Shown piece after piece: positions 24,436 through 35,505 of a stretch of 64,000 nt of DNA. Both the position numbers and the translations under genes were made by a program. The notes under the pieces are model-generated. The model saw only the letters and a list, made by a program, of their open reading frames with translations, did no database searches and was not told where the DNA came from. The DNA comes from Dryas octopetala (Eukaryota; Streptophyta; Magnoliopsida; Rosales; Rosaceae), in contig OY992840.1 of the NCBI GenBank assembly GCA_963921425.1, positions 498,501 to 562,500 on the forward strand, in the 5' to 3' direction. Position 1 is the stretch's first letter; each line of letters opens with the position of its first letter.

Positions 24436-24701
24436 CCGTGCATATGCTTGTTTAAAAGCATGAAATGAGCTATAAAAGCCAATTTACGAAATGAGTTTTG
24501 AAGTATCAACAGTCATACTGATTTCGTGAAATCATAAAATGCATTATACCTTAGAGCTTTTGCATTGCAACTTCAATCTTGATTTCTTTATCCCAAGTGT
24601 TTTTAACCTTAATTCTAGCCTAGAGTTTGTGAGTGAATAATTAAAAATAATTACATTGATTTTGGCAAGGAAAAGCCAATTCAAAATCCTAAAATCTAAC
24701 A

Positions 24702-25634
24702 TATTTCAAAAATTTTTAGAAAAACTTTACTAATGTTTCCAACAACTACTTCACCCAAATTTATAAATGTTAAATTTGATCACGTTTTCTAAATTTTCTA
24801 ACACTACCAAATTTCGTAATAAGTTAAATATATTCAATATTAGTATCATTATAAAGATCTCATCGAAATATTTACAAGGGTATAAATTTCATAATATTGA
24901 AGTTATTAAATTATATTATTGAAAACTTAATAATAAAATAAAGGTATATTCTAATTTGGTACAAAAATTTGACTTTTAGCACAATTTGAACAAAAATAAC
25001 TATTATTCTCACTATGAGTACTATTCATGCTAAAAATATTAGTCTCACTTGTAGATTGGGCATTAAGGCCTTCCACACCATCCATGTGAGAAGGAGAGAC
25101 TGAGTCGAGAGAAAGAAGACAAAGAGAGTGAGATAAGAAAGAGAGAGACATAGAGAAAAACAATAGATATTTACACGTGCAACAACAGACTGTATAATCT
25201 TAGTAGACTTATTGTCCTTCTCGTTAGGTTTTAGGTTGGTTGTATCTCTAGTTAAGCTTTTTAGATTTTTTGTATCTAGAGGTAATTTATTAAAAATAAA
25301 AACAACAAACAAACATTACTTATTAATTCACAAAATGCAATTTTCTATAATTGTAAACACAACATATATACTCTAATTCTAATAAAAAACATGCAGGTGT
25401 AAATAAAAAGCTAAACTGAAAAGGTTTGACAAAAACTAAAAAAAAAAAAAAAAAATTACAATTGAAAAGAAGTAAAATAGAACACTATAATTTTATACAA
25501 AACATACCGGTCTAAGAACTAAACTGAACTATAACTAAGCATGCAGGTACACAAAATTTTTGCACCTTAAGTCAAAAAGTAAACTGACATTACATCACAA
25601 ACTAAATTTATTCACAAATTTCTATTGTAATTAA
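24702..25634. other. Intergenic, AT-rich, no gene recognised
   Basis: Contains poly-A/T tracts (for example near 25439) and no frame resembling a known protein. The minus-strand frames at 24951-25312 are rich in Ser/Leu from a GA-rich patch. Confidence 0.5.
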
Positions 25635-25927
25635 AGGCCCGTTTGACACTGCTTTTAAAATTGACAAAAGCGCTTTCAGATTAATAAAGCTTTTGGTTGT
25701 GTTTGGCGAAATAAATAAAAGTGCTTATGGATTATAAAAGCGCTTTTAAGTGGTTTTTTGAGAAGCACCTGTCAGGTGCTTCCTCAAGAAGCACTTCCAA
25801 GTGCTTAATTTTGCATGAAACACTTGAATTTTTTATAAAAATCTATATGTGCTTATGAGTAGAAGCACTTCCAACAAAAACTCTACTGATTATAAGCGCT
25901 TCTAAGAAGCAGTGTCAAACGGGCCCT
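25635..25927. mobile_element. Palindromic MITE, 293 bp
   Basis: The left end is AGGCCCGTTTGACACTGCTT. The right end, complemented, is AGGGCCCGTTTGACACTGCT. Internal copies of agcgcttttaag and agaagcacttccaa make it almost fully self-complementary. Flanks are AT-rich and the TSD is unclear, so the superfamily (hAT or PIF type) is unresolved. Confidence 0.75.
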
Positions 25928-26534
25928 AAATTTGAAACAACTATAAATACTACCGAAACTAAACAAGTAAAAGAATTAACTATCACAAACAAAATAAAAT
26001 CAAAGACTAAACGAAAACAAAAGAAAATAGCAATCAAATCAAATCAAACAAAATCTAAGGAAAAAAATGTAAATCTTATAAACGCATGCAATCAAATCAC
26101 CAATAAAAGATGAGAAAAACAACAACAAAACAAAGGATCAAAGATCAAAATCCCCACAAAGATGAAAACCTAGCAGTCAAAAACCCCCAATCGAAAATTG
26201 AAACCTTAGGGAACAAAAAAGCCAGAGAACTCGAAGATGGCAAGATCCCGATCAAAATTTCAAGTTCACGATCAAAGATTGCAACATCGCAAGCTCGAGA
26301 TTCGCATCAGAAGCTCAAAACCGAGATCGAAATCTCACCACCAATATTGGAAGCTCATAATGAAAAAAAAAATAAAAAAATAAGGGTCCTTTAAGTAGAA
26401 ACCCAAAATGAGAAAGCAATTAAGTAGAACCCCAAACTATCTAATGAGTGCTCGGTAGGAATTGCTGAGCGCTCGGTGGTTCTTGTCGATCGTTCAGCGT
26501 TGCAGATGTAGCCTGGATCTGCGACCTTTTCTCT

Positions 26535-26665
26535 GTATCTGCAACCTAAAACATGCATCTACAACCTAAAAGCTACATCTGCAATCTAAAAAGATGCATC
26601 TACAACCTAAAAAGATGCATCTACAACCTAAAAAGATGCATCTGCAATCTAAAAATGTGCAAATG
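26535..26665. repeat. 21-bp minisatellite (gatgcatctacaacctaaaaa)
   Basis: About five to six units of 21 bp run head to tail. Central units are identical, edge units differ by a few bases (acaacc to gcaatc). In frame 1 they encode a repeating IYNLKRC heptapeptide, which has no sign of being a real protein. Confidence 0.9.
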
Positions 26666-26875
26666 CAAATGCATATTTGCATCGCCTTGCTCGGCAGGCT
26701 ACCGAGCTCTCAATATAACTGAAATCAAAGAATATAATTGAATTTTTATTTTTTTTCTCTCTGCACATGCGTACACAGATAGATTGAGTTTCTAATTAAT
26801 TTTTTATTTGGCTCTTAAGAATAGACAAATGACATTAATTACCTGCTTGTTTCACTAGAATCAAAATTTTATTTA

Positions 26876-27240
26876 GGGTTAAATACAAAAATGGTCCATA
26901 AACTTTACTGTGCATCTCAATTTAGTCTACTAAGTATAAAAAGTGTCAATTTGGTCCACGAACTTTTCAAATTGTACCAAACAGTACAAACGTTAACTTC
27001 TATCGAAAAATTTAACGGAAACTGGTCATGTGCATAGCAAGTGACCACACTTTCAGAGGCATTCTAGTCCGTTCATCACATTTTCATGTGACCAATTCCG
27101 TTAATTTTCGGATGAAAGTTAACGTTTGTATTGTTTTGGTATAACTTAAAAAATTCATAGACCAAATTGACATTTTTTATAATTAATGAACAAAATTAAA
27201 AATCAGTGTAAAGTTCGTGAACCATTTTATACTTTAACTC
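26876..27240. mobile_element. Mutator-type MITE, 365 bp, 9-bp TSD TTTTATTTA
   Basis: The termini are GGGTTAAATACAAAAATGGT and, complemented, GAGTTAAAGTATAAAATGGT. TTTTATTTA flanks both sides (26867-26875 and 27241-27249), an exact 9-bp TSD. The element is nearly palindromic along its length. It lies about 330 bp upstream of the reductase-like gene and could carry promoter elements or seed small RNAs. Confidence 0.85.
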
Positions 27241-27510
27241 TTTTATTTATTTCTTATTTTCTTCAGTTCTTTACGTGCTGTTACAGGGTTACTGCTGTAT
27301 ACGGTGAGATCAAAAAAGGGACGTTTCTTTGGATTCAAAAGTGTCAAATGACGTCAAAGACTCAAAGGAAAGAAAATGACGGTGCGAGGAAGAGCGAGAA
27401 AAAGAAAGCAGAACTATCTAGTGAGTAGTGACTGAAAAATATGCTTTTATATTAGGCTCTTCTCGTGAACAGTTGAACCTTTAAGGCTACCCTAAAAAGA
27501 ATATGCATTA

Positions 27511-27558
<48 letters not shown>

Positions 27559-27570
27559 GTTCGTACTAAA
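27241..27570 (+). promoter_or_regulatory. Upstream region of the reductase-like gene, with (AG)21
   Basis: Between the MITE and the start codon there is a TATA-like ttttatatta near 27444 and a perfect (AG)n run at 27515-27556, ending 14 bp before the ATG. GA-repeat 5' leaders are common in plant genes and can bind BPC/GAGA factors. The role here is inferred from position. Confidence 0.5.
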
Positions 27571-30185
27571 ATGGCGGTTGAGAAGGGAAGGTTTTGTGTA
27601 ACAGGGGCTGGAGGGTTCGTTGGCTCCTGGGTCGTTAAGCTTCTCCTTTCCAAGGATTGCGTTGTCCACGGAACCGTTAGAGAACCCGGTAATTCCTTCT
27701 CTTTCTTCCTTTTGTTCATTCATTCTTTAGTAAATTATTGTGAACAATACACTTTCTATTTTTATTGTTTGCTATGTTACTGTTTCATCGCCGGATGCAT
27801 CTGTTTTTCATTTTCATTAATTATCAGCTAGATCTCGCTTATATTGATTAAATATTACATATTTCCTGTTTAATTAACGAAAAAGGTATACATCAATAAC
27901 AACTAGCAAAATCTTGGAAATGGGTGCATTGTGAAATTCTTGATAATACTGTGTCTGTGTGTGTGTATGCAGGGAATGACAAGTACGCCCACTTGAAAAA
28001 ACTTGACAAGGCATCTGAGAACCTGAAACTATTCAAAGCGGAGTTATTGAACTATGACTCCCTTTGCGCAGCAATTGTAGGTTGCGACGGAGTTTTTCAT
28101 GTTGCCAGCCCAGTTCCGTCCACCACCGTGCCAAATCCTGAGGCAAGAATCTTATCTTTCTCTCATTCACCCCCCAATACACTCGTTTGTCTTGTTCGCA
28201 TAACAATGGTTCTAACTTCTAAGCTATATAATGAATATGATTCCTGCAGTATTTGAAGGATTGTACAGTGAGTGTATGTATGGTTCATAAAATTTTAGTG
28301 TGCTAAGGTAATATTTTGATGTATCTCTGTTGCAGGTACAAGTGATTGAACCTGCCGTGAAGGGAACCCTTAATGTACTTAAAGCATGTGTTGAAGCAAA
28401 AGTCAAGCGAGTTGTGTTTGTGTCCTCTGTTGCTGCTGTGTCCATGAATCCTAGGTGGTCTCAAGGTCAAGTGTTGGATGAAACTTGTTGGTCGGACAAG
28501 GAATATTGCAGAAAAACTGAGGTAATTACCCCATGATCACCAATTATAATTGTCTGATGAACGGTCTTAATGATCAATGCAGCTTGTAATACGTACAGTA
28601 GTGGAACCAAGAAATGAAAACACATACACACTAAGAAGAAGAGAATACCAAGAACAAAAGACTTCTATAATAACAATTTGTGATTGTCCAGGGAATATCA
28701 AGAGAATAGGAGTAAAAGAGTGAAGACTCTATATATACTATGAAGTTTTTATAGAAATAGTAATCCTAAAGAAATGTGAATAATCCTCATTAAAACTGGA
28801 AAGTAAAAAAAAAAAAAAAAATAGGAAACAGGAACTTACCCTTGTTCAGAAGTTTGGAGATTGACCAAAATCCTAAAACTACATATGTAATTAGAATCAT
28901 GACAAGCTCTTTTTGAAATTGAAATTTAGATTTTACATTTAGAGGTTATTACAAAAACAAAATTTACTAAAACAGTAAATTTGTGTGTTTATTTATTGAG
29001 GCATAAAAAATGTAATTTTATTGGAAAAAAATGTTAGGGTCCATGGAAAAGCTATACATCTTGAAGATCTTGACCCTTCATTTAGGTAGAACTCATCCAT
29101 GTAGATCTTGTTCATAATTTCATCTAGTGCCTTTTTGCTTTCTTAGAATGAGACAAATCCATGTAGGCACTAGCTATGCAGACTGCATCACTTTACTCTT
29201 AAGTTATTTTATTGTCATTATATCACATTCTTATTAGGTGTTACAAAATTTAGCAATTATGAACATAGACTGATCTCTACTGCAATAAATCTACATTTGT
29301 ATGTTGACTGTCTAGTTATTGTTTTGCTAGAATTGGTATTGCCTTTCAAAAACTGAAGCAGAATGTGAGGCACTGGAGTTTGCAAAAAGAACTGGGCTTG
29401 ACCTTATAACTGTTTGTCCTACACTTGTATGGGGACCAATTCTGCAGTCCACTGCAAATGCAAGGTCCTTGTCAAGTTTTTGAAGGGTACTTACTTTTGA
29501 CATAAACACATGGTGCATTAATTTAGTTTTAAAAAAAGCTCATCTTTAGGTAACTGTCTACATATTCTGTTTGGTTTGTCTATTTTTGTCTCCCATTTTG
29601 GTTTTTATGAAGCAGGATCTAGGTTTAGCCCCCATTCATGATCTTTAGTAAGTTGCACATAGGGCTGCATTTTCTCATAATCTATATTATACATATTAAC
29701 TGGCTTTAACAATGTCTTCATGCAGAAGGGTATGAGTCATTGGAAAACAAGCACCGTAAAATAGTTGATGTTCAAGATGTAGCTGAAGCACTCCTTCTGG
29801 CATATGAGAAGCCTGAGGCTGAAGGAAGGTACATATGCACTGCTCACAATACCAAGGCAGGGGATATTTTTGAGAAGCTGAGGAGCATTTATCCTAATTA
29901 CAATTATCCTAAAAAGTAAGGTTTTCCTTTTACTTTAATAGTTGGAATTAGAATGAGGGACTTTGTACTTCTGAATTAATGGACAAGAATTTCTGTTGTT
30001 ATGGTTTGCTTTCTTTACTAATTTGAGTATGCATGTGTATGTATATTGGCAGATTTGTTGAAGTAGAAGGAGAAACAAGGGTGAGCTCCGAGAAACTGCA
30101 AAGGCTGGGTTGGAGTTACCGTGCATTGGAAGAGACTCTCATTGACTCTGTTGAAAGCTATAGAGAGGTTGGACTCTTAGATTGA
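27571..30185 (+). CDS. Cinnamoyl-CoA reductase-like SDR, exon 4 frameshifted
   Basis: Extended short-chain dehydrogenase of the CCR-like/DFR family (NADPH-dependent reduction of phenylpropanoid-type substrates, cytosolic). Exons: 27571-27688, 27973-28142, 28336-28521, 29331-29486, 29726-29915, 30053-30185. The Rossmann motif [11 protein letters not shown] lies near residues 9-19. [11 protein letters not shown] gives the Tyr-x-x-x-Lys catalytic pair. It has NWYCLSK rather than the KNWYCYGK of true CCR, so it is CCR-like, not a confirmed lignin CCR. Intron 2 has a GC donor (28143-28144). Exon 4 is 156 bp, but flanking phases need a length of 1 mod 3. Near 29464 the frame shifts and reaches TGA at 29481, as if 7 bp were lost. 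Without it the protein would be about 319 aa, normal for the family. Pseudogene, or assembly error. Confidence 0.85.
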
Positions 30186-30825
30186 ACCATCTCACGAAGA
30201 TGAAAACTTGTCTCAACTATTGCAAAACTTGTCTCAACTATTGCAATGCCAATTAAGCTTGTGGAATCCAGAGGACCAATATGTACTTCTAATGTGAGAT
30301 TCTTCATTTAATGGTAAATAAGGGATCTCTTGTGGGACTCATTCCACTTTGTAATTGGACGATCGTAGTCGTCTATATTTTATGGATCAACTTTGCAAAA
30401 AATTAGATAAATCAGAAACATCATTTAACTGTTTAATTAAATAGTCATCCTTTCAAGTGTTTGTCTAAAACATTATGTTTGTTAATTTATTTGATTAAAA
30501 TTAGATATCTTAATGATTGTTTATTTGTTTAATTTTTTGCAGAGATGATTTTTGAATAGAAACTTACAAATTTGTCAAATTGAATTGTTAAAATACGATA
30601 TAGAATGTCCCCCCGAAGAATCACTTAAATAAAATTATTTAAGTAGCTTGCATCCTTCAAATTAAGACAGGAGACGTGTCTTTGCTGTGATGGAGTCGTA
30701 TTGTCCCCTAAGATTAGGTCTTGACTCTCATTATATCTCAAAATCTTTTTGAAATCTTTGGATGATGATAGAGGAAAGATGCCTAAACTGCTAAACAGTC
30801 ATCTCCATTATTATCCCCCACTGAA
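30186..30825. other. Reductase-like gene 3' flank, nothing else recognised
   Basis: Likely holds the 3' UTR of the upstream gene. Contains a short tandem repeat (caaaacttgtctcaactatt twice, near 30205-30245). The rest is AT-rich. Confidence 0.5.
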
Positions 30826-31330
30826 TGATGGCTCTTGCATGGTATGAGAGGTTATTTCTTCATCTTTGGATGATAGAGATGAAGCATTTGTCATCTCATC
30901 TTTTGACTGAATTAATAATTGAATTTGTGATTTTAACTCTTCTTTGGATAACTTGTGTATGTTCACAATTAGAGAATTAAAAGTGAATTGGAAATCCGGA
31001 TGTTCTTGTTCATCAATAAGATTAATTACTAGATTTGAAGATTCTCTCAGCTCATAAGAAGTTCCTGTAAAGTCAAGATAGCTGGCATCAAATCTAATCC
31101 ACCATTTTTTTTTGTGAGTCTTTCCAGATATGGGATATAATCACAGGTATATGATCATCGCCTTCAACGACTCAAAACCATTTTATTATCCATGGGACTT
31201 CATAAATCACAAGGAACATGAAAAAGAATCTTCTACAGTTGAAAGGAGCAAAAGGGGAAGTTGTCCTTATAAACGAGGCTGTAATTGCAATATTTTTATT
31301 GCATACAGATTACAAAACATAGCTATGATG
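30826..31330 (-). pseudogene. Retroelement-like open frame of uncertain class
   Basis: The minus strand stays open from about 31330 to a stop (TAA) at about 30824, apart from one TGA near 31170. Composition is protein-like, with KKKWWIRFDASYLDF followed by a polar Ser/Glu/Gln-rich tail. The aromatic cluster and charged tail recall structural-protein regions of plant retroelements or endogenous pararetroviruses, but I cannot name the family. The plus-strand 125-aa frame at 31130-31507 overlaps it and is judged a shadow. Confidence 0.3.
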
Positions 31331-31889
31331 ATTGATGGGAACTTGGCAAGAAAAGGTTCATGTATTGTAATTAACGAACGACGGTGGTGGCTGGTTTTGG
31401 GTCAATTATTTTCGGGTTCTCTTGCCAAACCAAACTCATTTGATGCATGTTTTTTAAATCAAACCCAAACTAATTTCGGTATACCTAGAAAGCTTCAAGA
31501 AGGCTGAAGAATTATTAAGAAACTGGATACACTTTGGGTTCCAATCATTAGAGCCTGCTTCTTTCCAGATTATAATTCCCTCCATGGTGGTACTCCCTCC
31601 CCATCCCCATCATCTGATTTTCAGGGTTGAGGCTCTTAGAAGTTAGCACCAAGCCAGGATCATGGCTCTTCCAAAATGCAGATATAACAAAAATCATGAA
31701 ATCTCAAATAGAGTTGCTGCTGCAATACAAATATACAATCTACATAAATCTGTAGTTACTTAAACGCAATCTGTATTACATGTAGAAATCTTCTCTTGGC
31801 AGCTGTTTGGTTGAAATGTCTTACATTATATTACCACGAAATTTTGAATGTAATTGATCAATCAAAATTGGAGCCCTTGAGGTTGTTTG
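31331..31889. other. Intergenic, no gene recognised
   Basis: Short stretch between the retroelement-like frame and the 3' end of the PsbP-domain gene, and likely to include that gene's 3' UTR. Confidence 0.5.
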
Positions 31890-33716
31890 TCAAATGAACC
31901 TAAAGGATTTGACAGCCTGCAAAACCAAAGAAAACTTTAAACTTTGGGTAAATAAATCACAAGTCAGTTAAAAGGAAAAGATTTAACTAACTATATGCCC
32001 AAATATCAAATATTTTGTCTATGTATAATTAAACATTTTTATGTTTTAAACTCACTTTCTCAATTTTGGAACTGTATTTATCTGATTCTTCCTCTACAAA
32101 CTGCAGAAAAATATTGAACTGTAAGCATCAAATGAAGAAAGAAAGAAACTCAAACTGAAACACAGAATTTAGAAGGAAATGATGTTTAGCATAATATGTA
32201 ATGTTCTTTTATCAGACAGTCTAGCCTAGCAACATAAGCATCTTATATTGTTTGCCAATAGAGGATCTTCTTAGCATAGTGTATGTACTATAGTATCTAG
32301 TATAATTCCATTTAATTACCTGTCCAGTGACGGTATATAGTCTGTTGTACCAGCCGTTGGATGCCATCCCAAGTGCTGAAAACAGGTGCTTGCAACTTTC
32401 ACCAGGTTTTTGTAGCGAATACTCAACGTAGTAAAGCCCTTTAGATGCTTTGCAATCTATAAGCTTTGCTTTCACTCCTGCTGGCCTTTGCCAGCTCCTG
32501 TCCAGTCCACTCACCTTTGAAGCCAAACTTAATGTGTAAATTAACAAACTTCCCTACCAAAAAAATTATGCACAAACTAAAATTACAAGAAATAAAGCAA
32601 GTACCAGAGTCTCAGCAAAGGCTTCGACTTTGCCAAACGATTCCATCTTTGTAAAATCTGGACCAAGCCCCGTGATTACAACACTAACTGAAGCAGCAAT
32701 CAATTATTAACAAGGTTCATTAGTTGAGGAATCAGAAATAGGTACTAAAGAGACAGATTAAATTAGCTAAATAAACAATGCTAAATTATAAACCCTGAGA
32801 TTGAGAGATTACCCACTTGAGCTATAACCATCTTCAGGGTAGAAAGCAGTTACTGATTTAAATCCACTTGGTTCTCCTGCTCCTACTTGCCAGTCTCCAA
32901 AAACAAATACTTAAGCATTCAGTACTATAGTTATGCTCCAAATTAGTTTAAATGCATATTACTTTTACTTAAGAAATATAACTGCTAGTGATATATGAAT
33001 GAAGAATTAAACATATTGAATCCAACCATTCAATTCGATTCAATTAATTTTGTATATACACTAACCCAGTGAGTGGGTATTCATTCACCTTGAGGAATCC
33101 ATATCTTGAATTTGTTGACATCATCCGTGTAACCACGAAAACCCTCTGGCTCATCTGAAACTCAAATCTAAAGAAATTAAAATTTAACTCATGAAATGAA
33201 ATTCAACTACAAACTATGAAAAATCAAAAGATAAATGAAGAGGTTGGGAGAGAAATTATCCATTTTTTTATACCATTCTCTGCCAATGCATTTGTGGTAA
33301 ACATTTCCGGAAAAGAAAAAGCAGCAAACGTCGTTCCGAGCAAAACTTGTCTTCTCTTAGCTTGACATAATTGAATGCCAAAACTGTAAAACAAAAAGAG
33401 TTACATATACATTCCCCTTTCCGAAATGAATTAAGAGAAATTAAACAGTTATACACCATGGTTCTGGTTCTGGCTCTGGTTCGTGTTCTTGTTCTTTGTT
33501 TTTGCAACATTGCACATAGCGTTTTCTACAGATTTTGATCCCTGGAGAGAGAGAAGCAAGAATTGAGGTGATTAAGTGTGACCTGCGAAGAGTGAAAGTA
33601 GTGATTGGGGTGTGGGAGTCATGAGCTGATAGACACAGACACCTCTCTTGTTCGACGAAGCGGCGAAGTGGCATGTGCGAGGTCGCAGGGACAGAGAATA
33701 CCAAGACGCAACGCAC
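31890..33716 (-). CDS. PPD3: PsbP-domain protein, thylakoid lumen (PPD3-like)
   Basis: Eight exons join in frame to about 287 aa: 33457-33716, 33274-33383, 33089-33154, 32817-32894, 32605-32687, 32320-32514, 32056-32100, 31890-31916. Exon 1 gives a transit peptide that ends in an EPEPEPEP run. Exon 2 encodes K-R-R-Q-V-L-L-G, a hydrophobic stretch and N-A-L-A, which is a twin-arginine lumenal signal with an Ala-x-Ala cleavage site. The mature part is one PsbP fold, with motifs ITGLGPDFTKMESFG, GLDRSWQRP, MASNGWYNRLYTVTGQ and the end KAVKSFRFI. These match what I recall of Arabidopsis PPD3 (At1g76450). PPDs are lumenal relatives of the PSII extrinsic protein PsbP. The exact PPD3 role is not settled. 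The start codon is the first ATG of the frame, and the N-terminal 40 residues are the least certain part. Confidence 0.85.
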
Positions 33717-34283
33717 GCCATGCCTTTTAGATTTGCTTCTGCCTTCTGCTTTGTTTCTTCGTTTCTGTTTGCTCTATTTTGGGCCATTAAGTGCATTTCT
33801 TTCTTTCTTTTTCTTTTTCCTCTTCACTTTCACAATATCTTTTTCCCCAAGGAAAATTTAGCAAAACGACATGAACTTGCATAGTTGCACTTGCCCATAT
33901 AATTTTTTTTTTTTTTTTCTATCATCCTGTATTTTTAACTTTTATTGTCCTATTTATTAGGGTTTAGGGTTTAAGGGTAAAGTTCAAACAAAAAATTTTA
34001 AGGGGCAAACCACAATTGATTTAATTAAAAACTGAAAAAAGAAACTAAAAAGTGCGGTTGGTGTAGTGTAGGCTATGTAGCAACCCCAAAAAGTGCAATT
34101 ATAATGAAATTTTTGTGTTAATAAGGACTTATTTGGATGTGTGAGAGTAAGTATTACTCTGAGATTTATGGGTTTAACATTTAGAACTTATAATTTTTAC
34201 ACAACAGTGCAAGAGTACAGCCACAATTGAGTGTAACTGTAGTGCATTTGTAGTCGAATGTTTGACTATAAACTATAAAGTAA
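33717..34283. other. Upstream region of the PsbP-domain gene
   Basis: Contains CT/TTTC-rich tracts (33797-33830), a T-run near 33905 and a telomere-like agggtttagggttta (33959-33973). Likely promoter and 5' UTR of the minus-strand gene. No TATA box could be fixed. Confidence 0.4.
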
Positions 34284-34291
34284 CATGTGCA

Positions 34292-35505
34292 CAAGATATT
34301 AAATTTCGAAATTTTCGCCAAAAATTTAGTTTTTTTAGGGTGCCGAAATCGAAATACATGTTTAATAATTTTTCGGGAGATTTCGCCGAAATTTCAAAAA
34401 TTTCGGCGAAATTTACCGAAATTTATCGAAATTATTGAAATTTTCATATTTTCTATTTTCTCCAAGTTCAGAAATTCACCAAAAATAGCTCGAGACTCTA
34501 AATAATTCACCGAAAAATTCTATGGACTTGTATTGATGAGTACTAATTTCCTATAACCTCAAAATAGTCAAATTGCTTTCAAAAAAATTATGAAAAATCC
34601 TACTCTTATAATTTAATTCTGAAAAAAATAATAATCGCCAAATTCTTGAATTTTCATTTTCTAAAATTCATTTCCACACAACTAAACTCTAGAACCACAA
34701 CCAAAGGTCTAAGTTAGTTAAAATAAATTTAAAGAAATTTCTAATTCCTTTAAACAAACCTTAAAACAAATCTGAAAAATTTAAGTAACAAAATTACCAT
34801 AAGCCAAAATTTGGTTGTTACACTTAGTGAAGACAAAGCTTGGCTAGGTGAGAGGCACGGGAAAAAGGGAAGGAAAGATAAAAAATAAAAAATAAAAGAC
34901 TGAAGAGAGAGGCACGAGGAAAAAAAAAAAAGGGGAGAAAAAAGGAGGGGGGGTTTGGGGCCTTTGGGCAATTGGAAAAAAAAAAAAAGTTTGAGATTTC
35001 GTTTAGTTATTTTAAACCTTAAACTTTAATACATTTCTATATAAAAAAATAATTAAAAGTATCATAAAGGGCTTAAAACCTAATATCCTAAAGAATATAT
35101 AGTATATAGGGTTTAATGTATAAATTATAGAGTATAAAGAGTATTAGAGTATATAAAATATATAGAGTATTAAGGTTTAGATTTTAGTGTATAATTAAAT
35201 TATACAGTGTAAAGAATATACTAATTTTGTTTATTCATTATACTAATTTTATTTAACAGTATTTGCTCCAGCGCGCATTATATTCACCTTATATCACATG
35301 AAACCTACTATATAATTTGATTTCTTCAATGTTTTTTATCAATTTAGTAGATAATATGTTAAATAAACATATGGTAAAGTTTCATTCAAAATTTTCGTAT
35401 TTTGATAGCAATTTCCGTCTAATTTTTATCGAAATTTAAAAATCTTCGAAATTTCCGTCGAAATTTCTTTCGAAATTTTCTCGAAACCCGAAATTTTATT
35501 CCTTG
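34292..35505. mobile_element. hAT-like element, 1214 bp, exact 8-bp TSD CATGTGCA
   Basis: CATGTGCA occurs at 34284-34291 and 35506-35513. The ends are CAAGATATTAAATTTCG and the complement of CAAGGAATAAAATTTCGGG. The right half (from about 34960) aligns with the element at 21342-22502, including shared ggtaaagtttcattcaaaa and the aaatttcg repeats. No transposase. It inserted about 570 bp upstream of the PsbP-domain start codon. Confidence 0.9.

Larger units (their letters stand above)
20354..24701. mobile_element. Unclassified ~1.5-kb repeat, copy 2 (contains two insertions)
   Basis: Second copy of the family at 15161. It starts ttggtattagg and ends aaatctaaca. A hAT-like element (21342-22502) and a long-inverted-repeat element (22850-24435) interrupt it at places where copy 1 is continuous. 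Copy 1 has its own, different insertion, so the two copies date each other's insertions. The copies differ at many positions, so neither is recent. Confidence 0.7.

Noticed and set aside
24216-24455. 79-aa Pro/Ala-rich plus-strand frame
   Set aside because: Generated by the GGGCC-rich terminal arrays of the inverted-repeat element.
15161-24701. The two 1.5-kb repeat copies as LTR pair of one retrotransposon
   Set aside because: Copy 1 lies inside the Harbinger-like element and copy 2 outside it. No primer site or polypurine tract lies next to them, and the outer flanks match at only 4 of 5 bases.
26535-26665. CRISPR-like array
   Set aside because: Units are contiguous 21-bp tandem repeats without unique spacers, in a plant nuclear context.
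31130-31507. 125-aa plus-strand frame
   Set aside because: It overlaps a more protein-like minus-strand frame and resembles no known family.
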